NCBI GenBank assembly: GCA_029448655.1
Contig: JACCLO010000008.1
Coordinates: 1,550,001-1,614,000 of the forward strand
Length of the DNA stretch: 64,000 nt
Direction of reading: 5' to 3'
Source of the DNA: Wolfiporia cocos
Taxonomy: Eukaryota > Basidiomycota > Agaricomycetes > Polyporales > Phaeolaceae
Positions 32,341 through 43,209 of this stretch are shown one piece after another. How positions within the stretch are numbered: position 1 is the stretch's first letter; each line of letters begins with the position of its first letter. The notes under the pieces were generated by a model that was given only the letters and a program-made list of their open reading frames with translations, did no database searches and was not told where the DNA came from. The translations under genes and the position numbers were made by a program.

Positions 32341-33101
32341 TTTAGGCCATAGGCCGGGCTGGGCCAAGCCCTACTTGGGCCGGGCCAGGCCGGGCCCTAC
32401 ACCACGGCTTGAGACGGCCCAGGGCCCAGCTTGTGTCTCAAGCCAGGCCGGGCCAAGCCGTGAGCCCCGGGCCTGAAAGCTCTTACAGATAAATGTCTAG
32501 TAACTATGATATAAGGATATATATAGTAGCAGTATGCCATATTCCAATGTAGTATGTCTATATTTTTAAATTCAAGTTAGAGGATAGTCCCATGGATTGA
32601 ATTCTTGGTGCTGAAGCCTGTTGCTCACTCCCAGTGAAAGTACCTCATACCAGAATCTATCAATGGACAACGGGTATGATAGGGGTTAAAATTAGATGGT
32701 AGAATAGCCTGCGCTATCTTTTAGGTGCCCGGTAACATAGTAGTAGCTACTGTAAGATGCCGAAAGCTATGAAGGTAGTATTAGGCATGTAGGACGGATA
32801 CCCAAAAATCTAAAAATTATATCCCCGTCTACTGGAAGCTAGAGAAAAATACTCGGGGCCCTGGGTTGAGTGCCAAAAGCTACCATAATATACCCATTGC
32901 CAGTGGCCTTTATTCCCAAATCAATCAGAACGTACAAATTCATATCATTGTCCATTTTATAAGCTGCCGCAAACTACAGAAAGCTACTAGAACAAATCCT
33001 CGGCCTTTTGACATAGGTTTTGCATCATACTACTCAAATACTCCTGCAGCGCAGCAACTCGGCAAGCTCCCTGAATATTCGAAATCAGACATGTTGCACT
33101 G

Positions 33102-33768
33102 TCAGACCAATCTGTGAACATACCAAAGAGCTTCATACAAATCTAAGCTGTACGAGCCCATCACCATGTGGAATACAGACTTCCGTGAATGCAATCCAAG
33201 GCGGTCGTGCATGTTCTCCCATACGTTGTGGATACGGTTGCGTCCATCGCGCTGAACCTGAGCAACGCTGGGTGCCTGTCCTGGATTAACTCCTAGAGGA
33301 TCCATACCCAGACCAGCAAGACCCGCCAATGTCCGTGGTGGGAGTAGGGGACATTGGGCAATAAGAGCCTGGTGTAGCCGTCGCAGTACCATTACCGTGG
33401 CCTGGGAACGCAATCCTGGGGGAGAAGAGAGATGCTGCTGTGGCAGCCGCAGCAACACTACTGAAGAATCAATCATGCGGAGAAAACGAGGCAAGATGCA
33501 CGCACCTCAGAAGTGTTCCCAGCACATCAATGCTTGCTGGTGACAACGGCCATGGCCGTCCGTCAGCCTTGCCAGCAACATTATCGTGTTGTTCTGAGGA
33601 CAAAGTGGCATCTTCTGTGGGAGTCGGGTCAGGATTGAAATTCCTGGGCTGCTGTTGGAAGAGATAGCAGAGTTGCGGTTTGGGCCCGACATGACTTCTG
33701 ACGATGGCCGCGAGAGCAATATAAATGACGATAGGGCCTTTGACCAGCGCTTTGATGAGTGCCATTGT
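33102..33768 (-). pseudogene. Fragment of an unrecognised host-like gene inside the TIR element
   Basis: The minus strand starts MALIKALVKGPIVIYIALAAI, a short N-terminal membrane-type helix, and continues to RPWPLSPASIDVLGTLL. After a probable short intron (GTGCGTG...TTCAG) the reading becomes ambiguous between frames. The longest frame ends DGRNRIHNVWENMHDRLGL, which looks protein-like. I do not recognise the family. Position and strand suggest it was captured together with the MFS fragment. It is probably not functional. Confidence 0.45.
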
Positions 33769-34136
33769 TTCTTTGGGGGCTGTGCATCTTGCGCACCGTC
33801 GTGGGATGAGGGACTACTGTTCAGAGAGCTCGACGAGTGTGAGTGAAGGAGCAAACCCAGAATGCTTTGGCGAAGGGATGATGTGCGGGATCACTTTATT
33901 GTGCGAGATACAGTCCTCCACGGCGATGCTGCTATGCTGGTGCTTGCCGAGGAAGGCGTGCTATCTACCAGCGCCGTGGGAGTTTGTGCACAATTTCGGG
34001 AGGCTGCTTGGCCCATAGTGAGGGAAAGGAGAGACTTGATGGAGATAAAATAGGAATGCCTCGAGAGCACACAGGATGTGTTGAAACAAAATACGTACTG
34101 GCTTATCATGACCATGATGACCACCTATGCGTGCCG

Positions 34137-34530
34137 TCAGTCCTGTGCGCAGAATTCAATGCTTAGAACACGCACCATGAGCCCTGCACTGCCGATGCCA
34201 GTGACTGCACGCGCACAGCAGAGCCAGATGAAATTTTCCACGGTTGCCGTCATCAGCAAGCCAAACTCAAAGATGCAGATTGCAATGAAGAGCATCAACT
34301 GTGCTGCGTGCATCAGCACCGACTGTTTGTGCGCGCTGCTCACGCACCTTGCAACCGAAGAAGTCACACACGCGCTTGAAAAATGGCTGGAAGACGGTTG
34401 ATGTTAGCAAGTACGCCGTCGCGATCCCTGCGCACATCGTACATCAGTGTTCTTCTCCAGCATCAGAGCACATCGCACTCACAACTCTGCTTGTCGAGCA
34501 AGTTGAATGCACCCGCCATCGTCGGCATAG
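34137..34530 (-). pseudogene. MFS transporter N-terminal fragment inside the TIR element
   Basis: Major facilitator superfamily proteins move small molecules across membranes using 12-14 helices. Three minus-strand pieces separated by small introns read PTMAGAFNLLDKQS, then GIATAYLLTSTVFQPFFKRV with CDFFGCK, then LMLFIAICIFEFGLL followed by ENFIWLCCARAVTGIGSAGL. These match the first three helices of drug/proton antiporter-type MFS proteins, including a loop 2-3 motif-A position where DFFGCK stands for the usual DxxGRR/K. Only about 100 residues are present, so the copy cannot encode a transporter. Retained introns show that it came from genomic DNA, not from cDNA. Confidence 0.7.
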
Positions 34531-35409
34531 CATGCAGCAAAGTGGATAAAGGAGAAGCATCATCTTGGGATGCAACGCAAGAATGGGGAATGTATGGACC
34601 TCTGCAGTCTGTATACACAGATGGAAGTTATCAGAGACAAGTGCTGGGCATGCATAGACTCACTGAACCTGGGGAAATGGTGGAAGTACGAGGCAGACAT
34701 AAGAAAAATAGACGGGCGACTCACTTGTACTATGACGCAATTGAATGACCAGCTCACATGAGCACTTGGACTCGCTGCTTGCAACGAAGTTGAAGTCCAA
34801 ACTGCCCACAAGACACTTTTTGACTTGACATCGGCTTGCGGTTTTGCGATTGCGATTGGACGTCTGCTCGAAAAATGCTCAGACGCGACTATTAATCGAT
34901 ATTAACTAGTATGTATGGGTATGACGAAAGTCTTGGCACCGGTCATCAGACCGCTTGTACTCTTGGCATTTAGCTTTCGATATCATTGTGGTGAAAATCG
35001 GTATCTCAATAGTATGATTTTATATTTTCTGGTATTCACAGGTATCTTAAGGATATGTGGGACTTTCACTGGGGCTCACTTTTGGGCACCTATATGATGC
35101 CCCATTTGGAAGGCGCGCCACAGAGCACCATGCTGGTGAAATGATGATTTCACACTATAATTCACTAATTATTGAAGATACTGGAACTTGGCTTTGTCAG
35201 AAGATAGTTGGAGAAGGTACGTTATGAGTTTGTGTGACTACAGTGATGATCATCCTCACAGTGCCAGGCCCTGGGCAAGCCCCAGGCCGGGCCGGGCCAA
35301 GCCGTGGGCCGTCAATGGGGGCCCGGCCTGAGGTTTTGAAAAGCCAAGGCCATCCAAAGCCGGGCCAAAGCCGGGGCTTTTGAGCCAGGCCGGGCCTGGC
35401 ACATCACTA

Positions 35410-35537
35410 GCCACAGGTGCATGCTGGACTGGTATGCTGTGATGTACTTACCTGTATATGTGCCGCCGTCTATTGATGCTGCAGCTGACTCACGTTCTGG
35501 ATGTTCCATGTATTATTGCTGACACTCAGCCTTGACT
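35410..35537. other. Spacer between two mobile elements
   Basis: Contains the right target duplication of the hAT element and the left target duplication (CTTGACT, 35531-35537) of the following TIR element; nothing else was recognised. Confidence 0.5.
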
Positions 35538-35935
35538 CCCAGTGAAAGTACCTCGTATCAGATTCTATCAGTAGCTACCTGGTATGATCTGATACTAAAG
35601 TTGGACTCTTCATAGAATTCGCTATTTTTCTAGGTGCCCAGTAGTATACTAGAAGCCATTGTAATGTACCGCAAGCTAGTAGGATAGCATTCCAATATAC
35701 TACTAATTACCAGAAAATACGCGACAGCCCTGTCTGAAAATGTAGCAACTATCCCAAGATACTCGAACATACCAATATGCAGAGGCTCACTCAATCAGAG
35801 CATACTCGTCCATATCAGACCTCATTTTTTATTGCTTTAATCTATTGACAGCTACCAGAAAATACCAAAATCCACCGAATCTCAACCTATCCTCAGAGCA
35901 CTTGAGCCATGTGGGAGGACCGGGACTCACCTCAA

Positions 35936-36534
35936 TGTCACAGATTTTATCTGTGGCATATATAGGTACTTTTTCGCTTGTTTTCAGGGCTTATTTTACG
36001 TCTTCTAGGCGTCCCCTACAGCCTTAGCGCCCATACTGGCGTCTAGGCACAACAGAGCGCGCCTATCCTCATACCTTAGCGCCTTAGCCCCCGGCCCGTG
36101 TCCCGTGCCTGGACCAGCGCCCGGTCACATGGTAGATAGTCATTATGCTTATGCGTTAGCCCATAGCCCCCGGCCCGGTAGTTATGCGCTGACACCATTA
36201 TGGTTATGGGACTTAGGTAGTTACCGCGCACAGACCGCGCCTTTAGGGCCGGCTGTCCACCTAGCGTAGTGGTCTGCCTACATGTATATATGCCCATGCG
36301 TTCTGAGGGTTACTCCTCAGAACTAGTAATCTCGGCCGCAGCCTCGATCTGAGGTTGGCGTGCCATACACCCATTCCTCTTAGCGTGTGCGCCTTAGGGC
36401 TCTTGGCTAGTCACCAACTACTCGCTAGACTGGGGGGTTCTCCCTTCGCCTATACGTCTGCCCCTTCTTGGGCTATTACGCAGGCTACAGGACATAGGGT
36501 CATAGGGGGTGGGCCCCTGGTATGTTCCGTGTCA
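35936..36534 (+). repeat. Solo LTR (TGTCAC family, 599 bp), perfect 5-bp target duplication
   Basis: It starts TGTCACAGATTTTATCTG and ends TATGTTCCGTGTCA. CTCAA at 35931-35935 and 36535-36539 is a perfect duplication. It contains ACATGTATATATGCC, then TCTGAGGGTTACTCCTCAGA, an inverted repeat typical of this family just downstream of a TATA-like stretch. Confidence 0.85.
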
Positions 36535-36619
36535 CTCAAGTGGTCCTTGAGTGAGGCTGGATCGGGTGAGGACAACAGCGTGCAAGAGCACGTGCAAGGC
36601 GCTGTGCTGGATAGGGAGT

Positions 36620-37336
36620 GAGGGACTTCAGTCAATTATCTTAATCTGCCAACTGCCCTTTGCTTAAGAAATCACAGTTGTGAGCTAGGTTTGCACACAG
36701 ATTAATCTGCTAACTGCGGCAGATTAATCTACTGTGACAATAAAATGGTACATCCCGGATTCGAACCAAGGACCTTAGCGCAGATGAGAATAACAGCATC
36801 ACAGCATATGTTAGCCAACTTAGCTACAGTGCGACTAGTGTCGGCCCCATTTTAAGCAATATATAGAGTATTTTGTAAACTTCATTTTCGCAGTTTAACA
36901 TCTTCCATAACACAAACACAAATGAATCTGCCTCTAAAGACCTGTGATTCCAGTGTATTCAGCTTTCCCATGGTGAGTTGCTCCAGGTCAAGCATGGTAA
37001 ATCAAGCTACCACTATCATTGATTTCTGTATGCTTGTTGGAGCAGTTAGTTGCCTTGATGATTTGCGAAAATTGTGTGTAAAGTTTGCGTTATATATATT
37101 TTGATTGGTCAAGGGTAACTGTTGCCACTATGGCTCAGTTGGCTAATTATGCTGTGATGCTCTTATTCTGATCTGTGCTAAGGTCCTTGGTTCAAATCCG
37201 GGATGTACCATTTTATTGTCACAGTAGATTAATCTGCCGCAGTTAGCAGATTAATCTGCATGCAAACCTAGCTCGCAACTGCGATTTCTTAAGCAAAGGG
37301 CAGTTGGCAGATTAAGATAATTGACTGAAACTCTAC
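36620..37336. mobile_element. Foldback element with tRNA-like arms, complete copy (717 bp)
   Basis: Collinear with 17480-18195: GAGGGACTTCAGTCAATTATC at the left, GACTGAAACTCTAC at the right, and tRNA-like blocks facing outward at about 36750-36830 (minus) and 37125-37205 (plus). AGGGAGT and AGGGAGC flank it, matching at 6 of 7 positions. The core again contains the 60-codon open frame (36922-37104, plus), which differs by a single residue from the other copy. Confidence 0.82.
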
Positions 37337-38380
37337 AGGGAGCCAATGCGGGGGCGCACTGCGAGCCGGGCTGTGGATTGGGCAGCGAAATCGCTTGGTG
37401 GCCAAGGTGAGGTGGTGGCATGACCGGGCCGGGTTGGGTGGCGAAACGCACAGGTGGTTACAGTGACGCAAGCCGGGCGGTTAGACAAAATTGCAGGCGG
37501 AGCACATGGGCAGGACACGGAACAGGGTGTCAGGTAGTGGGGCACATGGACACTGGTTGCGGGAGGGTGTGCAGGGCAGCTAACTCAAGGGGGCATGTTG
37601 GCTGAATAGCCGGAGGTGCACGGTGAAGCGAGCTGTGCCGCCTGCGCTACGAGTGCATACCTGTCGATGCTGCACAAGCAGGCTGAACACCGTGCACATC
37701 CCCACAAGCTATGGCGAGTTATACATTGCAGGGTCACATCACACCATGCACGACATCAGCGCATGCAATGGGACAAGTGTATGAGAGCAGCGATGGAACA
37801 CGTACTAGAAAAATTCGAAATTTGTAGTAATCTTCGTAATCTAACTCAGAGGGTGGTCGAGAACTCAGCAGAAGGCAGAAACACATGCTGCATGCACATA
37901 TACTCACTCATTTTCCATTTGAAGCCTTACAAGGAGCAGATATCCCCCTCTATGAGTGCTCTACTAGCCATAAGAGTTTGAGATTTGAGGATGGTAGAAG
38001 TACGAGGGAGAGATGAGAGGAAAAGACAAAGCGGCAACACAAGAACACTATGACGCAATCATGCGACTTGCTCACGTGGGTGCTTGGACATGCAACAAAG
38101 TCCAATTGCGCTACACAAAAATCTTTGTCTTGAGACACGGATTTTCGACTTGACAGGCGCTCGAAGCAAGCTCAAGTTCAATTGTCTTGACGAAGATATG
38201 TTGAAGATATGAAGTAGCATGCATGGGTATGATGAAGGTCTTGGCACCGGTAATCGAACTGCCCGGACTCTTGGCATTTAATTTTTGGTATCTTTTGGTA
38301 TAAATGGTTATCTCAGAGGTATATTTTGATCTATTCTGGTATTCATAGGTATACTGAGAATATGTGGTACTTTCACTGGG

Positions 38381-38563
38381 CTTGACTACTTGAGGTTAAT
38401 GTCCCACATGGTTTGCATGGCCGTTTGAAACTCCGCGGTGGCTGAAGCGCAGGAGGGCGGCCTGGCTCGGCGCGTCGTTCTAGACTTTACAAATACAGTT
38501 GTTTGCATAATTGTTGTCACTCCTCTGATGCAACAATTTTGAGCAGTATTGACAAGACCACCC
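38381..38563. other. Spacer, nothing recognised
   Basis: Short sequence between the TIR element and the family 2 LTR. No feature beyond the 7-bp duplication at its start. Confidence 0.4.
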
Positions 38564-38946
38564 TGTCACAAGCCAATTTCTTTCACCTAGCCAACGACTA
38601 GTGACTAGACACTAATCCCTTATATTATCTAAGCACGCGCTTATGCAGTCACGTGCCAAGACCCTGAACACCCTATCACGTGTTGTCAGACCCCCCAGAC
38701 ACTCTGTGCCGTGTACCTACACCCATTATAGAGTTACCTACATTATATCAGACTATCAGCTTACATAATAACTGTACAGCAGCCAAACATGTACAAACAG
38801 TAGAATAGCATATATACTGGCTGACGAGCAGGGTAGCACCCCAGACTTGTCTTGGCCTTATACGCCTTGAGTAGCCTCAGATCAGGAATATGCTTTCACG
38901 CGAGTAATATTCCCCTAAGTAGTTGCTTAGGTTGTTGCTTGTGTCA
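38564..38946 (+). repeat. 5' LTR of a family 2 element, plus orientation (383 bp)
   Basis: It starts TGTCACAAGCCAATTTC and ends GTTGCTTGTGTCA. It matches 28368-28749 in inverse orientation along its whole length. The leader (38947-39707) and a gag fragment follow. Confidence 0.85.
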
Positions 38947-39707
38947 TAAGACGAGTCTCCGCCCCGTGTAGCGGTTTACCCTACACAACCCCGGCGCACT
39001 AGGGGCAAAGTGCATCTTTTCTTTTGCCCTCATTTGACTTTGTCATCCAGGCATGTGATCAGATTATCCATACCCGTCACATCCCAGGGTTAAGGGATTT
39101 GAGTTCTGGGGGATTCATTGTGAACAGCGTGTAGGGGACCTCTCCTACTGTTGCTTCTAAGCTACTGGACCAACACCATGCAACGCAGTCGTAAAGGTCT
39201 TGGGTTACAACCCCACCACAGTAACTGTGCACCCGACGCATAATAATCAAAGGCGTTAAGGGGCCCTGTGGCAGTGTACAGAAGCACTGGTCATCTACTT
39301 ACTGCCCCGACGATACGCGCATTACCGTGCCCCCATTACTATACAACTCAGCATGTAACCCATGGCTGAAGAGGCAGGAAATTGCCTAGCACTGTACCGG
39401 CACTTGCCACCCTACGGTAATCTTTTACATGCCCCATCACATAGGTGGATAGTTCCCATGCCCCTGGTATCCCAAATTAGCTTTGGGGCTGGACGAGGTG
39501 TTGGAGGCTGCGTTTTCTCGCCGGCTTTGGGAAGAAAACCCCTTAGCATTTCTTGGCACATCTCCAAAAAGAGGTGGACACAGTTTGTAGTGGACAGAAA
39601 TTTTATAGCTACCACCCTGATAGCCTCTAGAGGTCCCACAGTGGGTGGGTAGTGGTCTCAGTCGCGACTACATCTTTCAATACTACACCCTTCATTACAT
39701 ACGAGAT
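38947..39707 (+). other. 5' leader of the plus-strand family 2 copy
   Basis: Collinear with the inverted leader at 27599-28367 with small differences. No shared open frame is seen. Confidence 0.55.
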
Positions 39708-40235
39708 ATGGCTCACTCTATCAACTACATCCGCAACCCTCGGGACGAACACACCCCGGTACCTGCACCCAACCATGCACCGGCATTCCTGGCAGCACCA
39801 CCTCTGGCATCTGGCCACTTCAACCCATTCGACACATTTGTCAACAATGTGGGACTTCTCTCGGTAGCAGACAGCATCCATGCCCCCAGAGAACCTGAAG
39901 TCGCACCAGTTGAGGAACACACAGTCGCCGGATCCTCGTACCTACCATCCGTCTGCACCTTCGCACCCAACCAAGCTCTGGACCCAGTCCGCATTGAGGA
40001 GGCATTCCACCTCGCCCAACATCAGAGCAACACGATCCGTGGCAGAAGTCAACTGGGTCACATCAACTCACCACTTGCCATGCAATGGGCGTTCCCACCA
40101 AACCCCACGACCGCCGACTTCGGTGAACGGTGCCACCAGGTCAGGGACGCAATGGTAGCAGTCAGTACATGGTCACGAGAAATGGGTGCAAGGTTCCTAT
40201 GTGAGGAACAGAGCCCATTCAGTGACAGTAGGTGA
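39708..40235 (+). pseudogene. gag fragment of family 2 element, plus strand
   Basis: The ATG at 39708 starts MAHSINYIRNPRDEHTPVPA. The frame runs without stops through HFNPFDTFVNNVGLLSVADS, LDPVRIEEAFHLAQHQSN and TWSREMGARFLCEE, then leaves gag-like sequence near 40225. This copy shows the gag without the LTR insertion present in the minus-strand copy. Right after the end, CCCAGTGAAAATCC resembles the terminus of the TIR elements at 32630 and 35538, so an element of that type may have truncated it. Confidence 0.75.
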
Positions 40236-41338
40236 TGCCCAGTGAAAATCCGAGGTATTTAAATATATCTCAATGAATCCTGATGTATGTAAATCTATCC
40301 AGAAAAGTTCGATGTACCGAAATCTATCCAATGTAATCCAAATGTATCTACAGATCATGTGACCTGATTTGTAGATTGACATATGCCATTGAACGACAGA
40401 TCTTACGGTAAGGTTGCGGTTACGTTGCATACGTGTATGATTGTGTAACGCAATTTTGTACAAGCAAGGGAGTTGCATCTAGAGTCGTGCACATCTTGAT
40501 GTGGTTAACGTGCTTACGGCACTATGCTTCGTTGCCGTCCTCTGTACCACCACACTACCGTTTATGCGTCCATCCATACCCCTGCTTTTGATCAAATCAT
40601 TGCAAATACATTATCCCTGTAGAAATCGGACTAGTACTTATCCTTGTGGCTGAGGTGAACAATTCCAGAAGAGGATCTCTCTTTTTGTGGCAAAAGCACC
40701 TTCTACAGCCACACAGCAGCCAAGACATATTGTGCGCCATCCACGTCAGGTTTTTCGTGTATATTGAGCACATTTTCGCTGATGACGCAGCTTGCAACCA
40801 ACTCCTTCTCATCTTCATGTCACACCTTAGCCACAATCCATTTATGGTAATGCTTCTACCTGAACTCGCAGTATCATCACGTCATTTCATGACTTCGTTT
40901 TAGGTTCATTCACTATTCTGTCGCCCCTTGAACTTTATTTCGCTACACATAAATGGGCTCACGGAGCGGTGCAGTCTATTTTGTCTTCTCCCTGTGCTTT
41001 TCTCACATCCAGTTGGTCTCTGGGTCTTGGCGAGGCAACTCCATCCCCTCTAGCTTCAAGAGGAGCTAAATGACCACATGTGAGTGGATGACCATCCATG
41101 CGCATAAGTAAAAGTCATTAGTTTTTAGTTTTGTCTTGTCTACTTACATTTGGTTAGTGTGCAACTGTTCTTATTGTGAGATGTAACCGCTATAGTGAAC
41201 AGACTGGTATGTATTTCATCACTCCGAAATATCCTAAAAATACTCATTCTTATACTGCAGATTGCAAGACAACTCTATGAACATGCGGAAAACTGTCAGT
41301 TTTCCGCAATGGGGATTTGGGGCAGGGAGTAGGGACAG
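40236..41338. other. No gene identified
   Basis: AT-rich stretch with a cluster of AATCTATCC/AAATCTATCC repeats near 40285-40345. A short inverted repeat, CGGAAAACTGTCAGTTTTCCG, lies near 41285. Open frames are short and unrecognised. Confidence 0.4.
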
Positions 41339-41988
41339 TGTTACGGGTCGAATACCCGTTCGTATATTCGAGTCACGAATATAGATCGTTCTTCTGCACG
41401 TAGGCACGTCGCCGTATGCAAGGCAAATACTCGTTAGATGCCTTCGGGTTCTGTTCAAGTGCGAGTCGAAAAGAATATAAGACTCGCCTAAGTCCGAGAA
41501 GTCAGTGTGCACTTCGAGGACTTAGTCGTTCGATTGCTCGAGTGAAAAATACTGAGCGTAGTTTCCTACGTTTGAGAACGAGTATAAGACTTCTTGTTTA
41601 TACAACAAGGTCGAGCTGAAGAGCCTCGATGGTAAGTACATGCGTTTTTATACTACGCTAGGTTTCAGGGGTCAAGTCTGTCCCAGATGCCACCGATACT
41701 ATCTACGCTATAGTCCCAAACGTTTGATAAGTATGGAGTGATATATCTGAGACGATAGATAGGAATGATGGCGGTTGAATGCCATCTATCAGCTAATAAA
41801 CGATGAACATGAAACGGTGGCAGGGTTGGATCTGCCAAAGACGAAACGAGCCCTATAGACTAGTACAACCGGGGATGCGCCCAGTAGATCACGAGTAGCC
41901 AGGGGGTTGGTTGCGCAACAAGTCCCTGTATCGTATTTGCCCAGTGGTGAGTTCTGTCGATATTCGAAAAATCAAAATAACCGTAACA
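41339..41988 (-). repeat. 3' LTR of family 1 copy A (650 bp)
   Basis: TGTTACGGGTCG...AACCGTAACA ends. It is adjacent to the polypurine tract (minus strand GGGAGGGGCTGA, 42000-41989). Relative to 49020-49727 it has a deletion of about 58 bp after GATGCCTTCGGGT. Confidence 0.92.
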
Positions 41989-42042
41989 TCAGCCCCTCCC
42001 TAGGCATTCGTTGGCCTCGACGAATTTTCCAAGTTCCCCTCT

Positions 42043-43209
42043 TCAGAGTGCCTCGGCGTTCTGTTCGTTGTAGATGTCGCCGTTCCCGCTGAGGGACGGG
42101 GTCGTAGGAGTTCGCCATACGAAGTGTTGGCGGCATTCATTCTGTCGATGACCTGGTTGATTGAGCCCACAAGCTCTGCAAATATAATCGGGGCAGTCGA
42201 GGATCCAGTGGTTAGCGGAACCACATTGTCGACACGGCTGCTCGGGTGAGGGCCTCGCTGGTACCCGTAGGGAAGGGATATCGCAGAGGTATTCGTTATG
42301 TTGGTACCTCCAGTGGTGTGCGGCTCGGTGGAGGTTTCGTGCGGCCCATGTGGGTAGGGAGGCGATGTCTCGTTCGTGCTCCCTCGCACCTCGCTCAAAC
42401 TCCTCGCGGGTAATACTCTGCACCGAAGGAGATCGTCGAATAGGCGGTGTGCTATTCACTCTTCGCTGTCTCGCTGGGGTAGCCCTAGGGCTCTCCGGGC
42501 GTGCTGGTGGTTCACGTCGCCTGTCGCTTCCCACACCAGGAATACGTGGCGCCGGGTCTCTAACTCCTGTTTGGTGGGCCCTCTGAGTCTCGGTAGGCAA
42601 CGGAAATAGTACTCTATCGCGTTCCATAAAATGAAACGGCCCTGCAACTCAGCGTCATTCGTTGGCGGTGAAAAAGCGGGCGGGTCGTGGTACGTATGCG
42701 GGTCGGTCGGGAGTAACGTGCTCGCGATCCTCGAAGTCGTTGAGCGTGTGTCGTAGTCGGGCCGTTGTGGTGGCGGCCAATCGGTCGATAAGTCTGTCGG
42801 TGAGTAGCTCGAGTTCCTCTCTCTGCGCTCTGATCTGCTCCTCCATTCGGACGAGGTCCTCGGTGATATTCTGGTACGAGCTGTAGACGTGGGTGAGGTC
42901 CTGCGCGATGTCGAAGAGGGCCGACCAGCCATCGGCTCGGCCAGCAAAAGGTCCCTCGGCCCTGTACCAGAGGAGGGCGTGTCTAATTTGCAGATGCTGG
43001 GGGGAGTACCTCCTTGGTGGCATACCTCGTGGTCGGCCTTCTCGACGATCTGCATCGCCAGGGGTCGTGGTACGGCGGGGGAGCTGGTGGCGAGTCGTCA
43101 ACATATTATTACTGTCTTGTTTTCGAGTGTCGGGGTTGTCCTGATTCTCGTCCTGTGGTAGTCTTTTATCAGCTCCTTGGAGTGCTCCAAGTTCCCCTCG
43201 TCTTCCCAT
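42043..43209 (-). pseudogene. Zinc-knuckle 3' ORF of copy A, two in-frame stops
   Basis: Homologous over its length to the intact 402-aa frame at 21910-23118. The ATG at 43209 lies inside the chromodomain end of pol. A coiled-coil-like part reads SSYQNITEDLVRMEEQIRAQ. Near 42655 two closely spaced TGA codons stand where the other copy has CGA (Arg). After them come the Arg/Pro-rich part and both knuckles, CRQCGSANHWILDC and CRACGLNQPGHRQNEC. A 1-nt insertion near 42072 changes the last residues. It belongs to the same transcript as gag and pol; no separate promoter is visible. Confidence 0.7.

Larger units (their letters stand above)
32630..35073. mobile_element. TIR element (CCCAGTGAAAG ends) carrying host-like gene fragments
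   Basis: The ends CCCAGTGAAAGTACC and GGACTTTCACTGGG are inverted. GCTCACT at 32623-32629 and 35074-35080 is a 7-bp duplication of sequence that is single in the other hAT copy, which confirms the insertion. Subterminal sequence on both sides matches the sister element at 35538-38380 (for example GGTGCCC, CTTGGCACCGGT, CTCTTGGCATTTA). The interior differs and carries pieces of two host-like genes on the minus strand. No transposase was recognised. Confidence 0.8.
31795..35409. mobile_element. hAT-type element (3.6 kb) with nested insertions, perfect 8-bp target duplication
   Basis: The ends TAGTGATGTGCCAGGCCCGG and GGCCTGGCACATCACTA match the 640-bp element at 16702-17341. GCCACAGG at 31787-31794 and 35410-35417 is a perfect 8-bp target duplication. 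Compared with the short copy it contains an extra 0.5-kb segment (31817-32340) and a 2.44-kb TIR element (32630-35073). No hAT transposase is present, so both copies depend on an enzyme encoded elsewhere. Confidence 0.88.
35538..38380. mobile_element. Second TIR element (CCCAGTGAAAG ends) with nested LTR and foldback element
   Basis: It starts CCCAGTGAAAGTACC and ends GGTACTTTCACTGGG. CTTGACT at 35531-35537 and 38381-38387 is a 7-bp target duplication. Inside are a solo LTR (35936-36534) and a foldback element (36620-37336); without them the element is about 1.5 kb. Both flanks resemble those of the element at 32630-35073, but the gene fragments found there are absent. No transposase is seen. 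Confidence 0.82.

Noticed and set aside
33440..34053. Plus-strand frames in the captured-gene region
   Set aside because: The minus strand gives MFS helices and in-phase introns in the neighbouring piece; the plus frames show no motif.
42456..43055. 199-codon minus-strand frame in copy A
   Set aside because: It is the pol-frame shadow of the zinc-knuckle ORF after the pol stop, with Ser/Thr/Pro-biased composition only.
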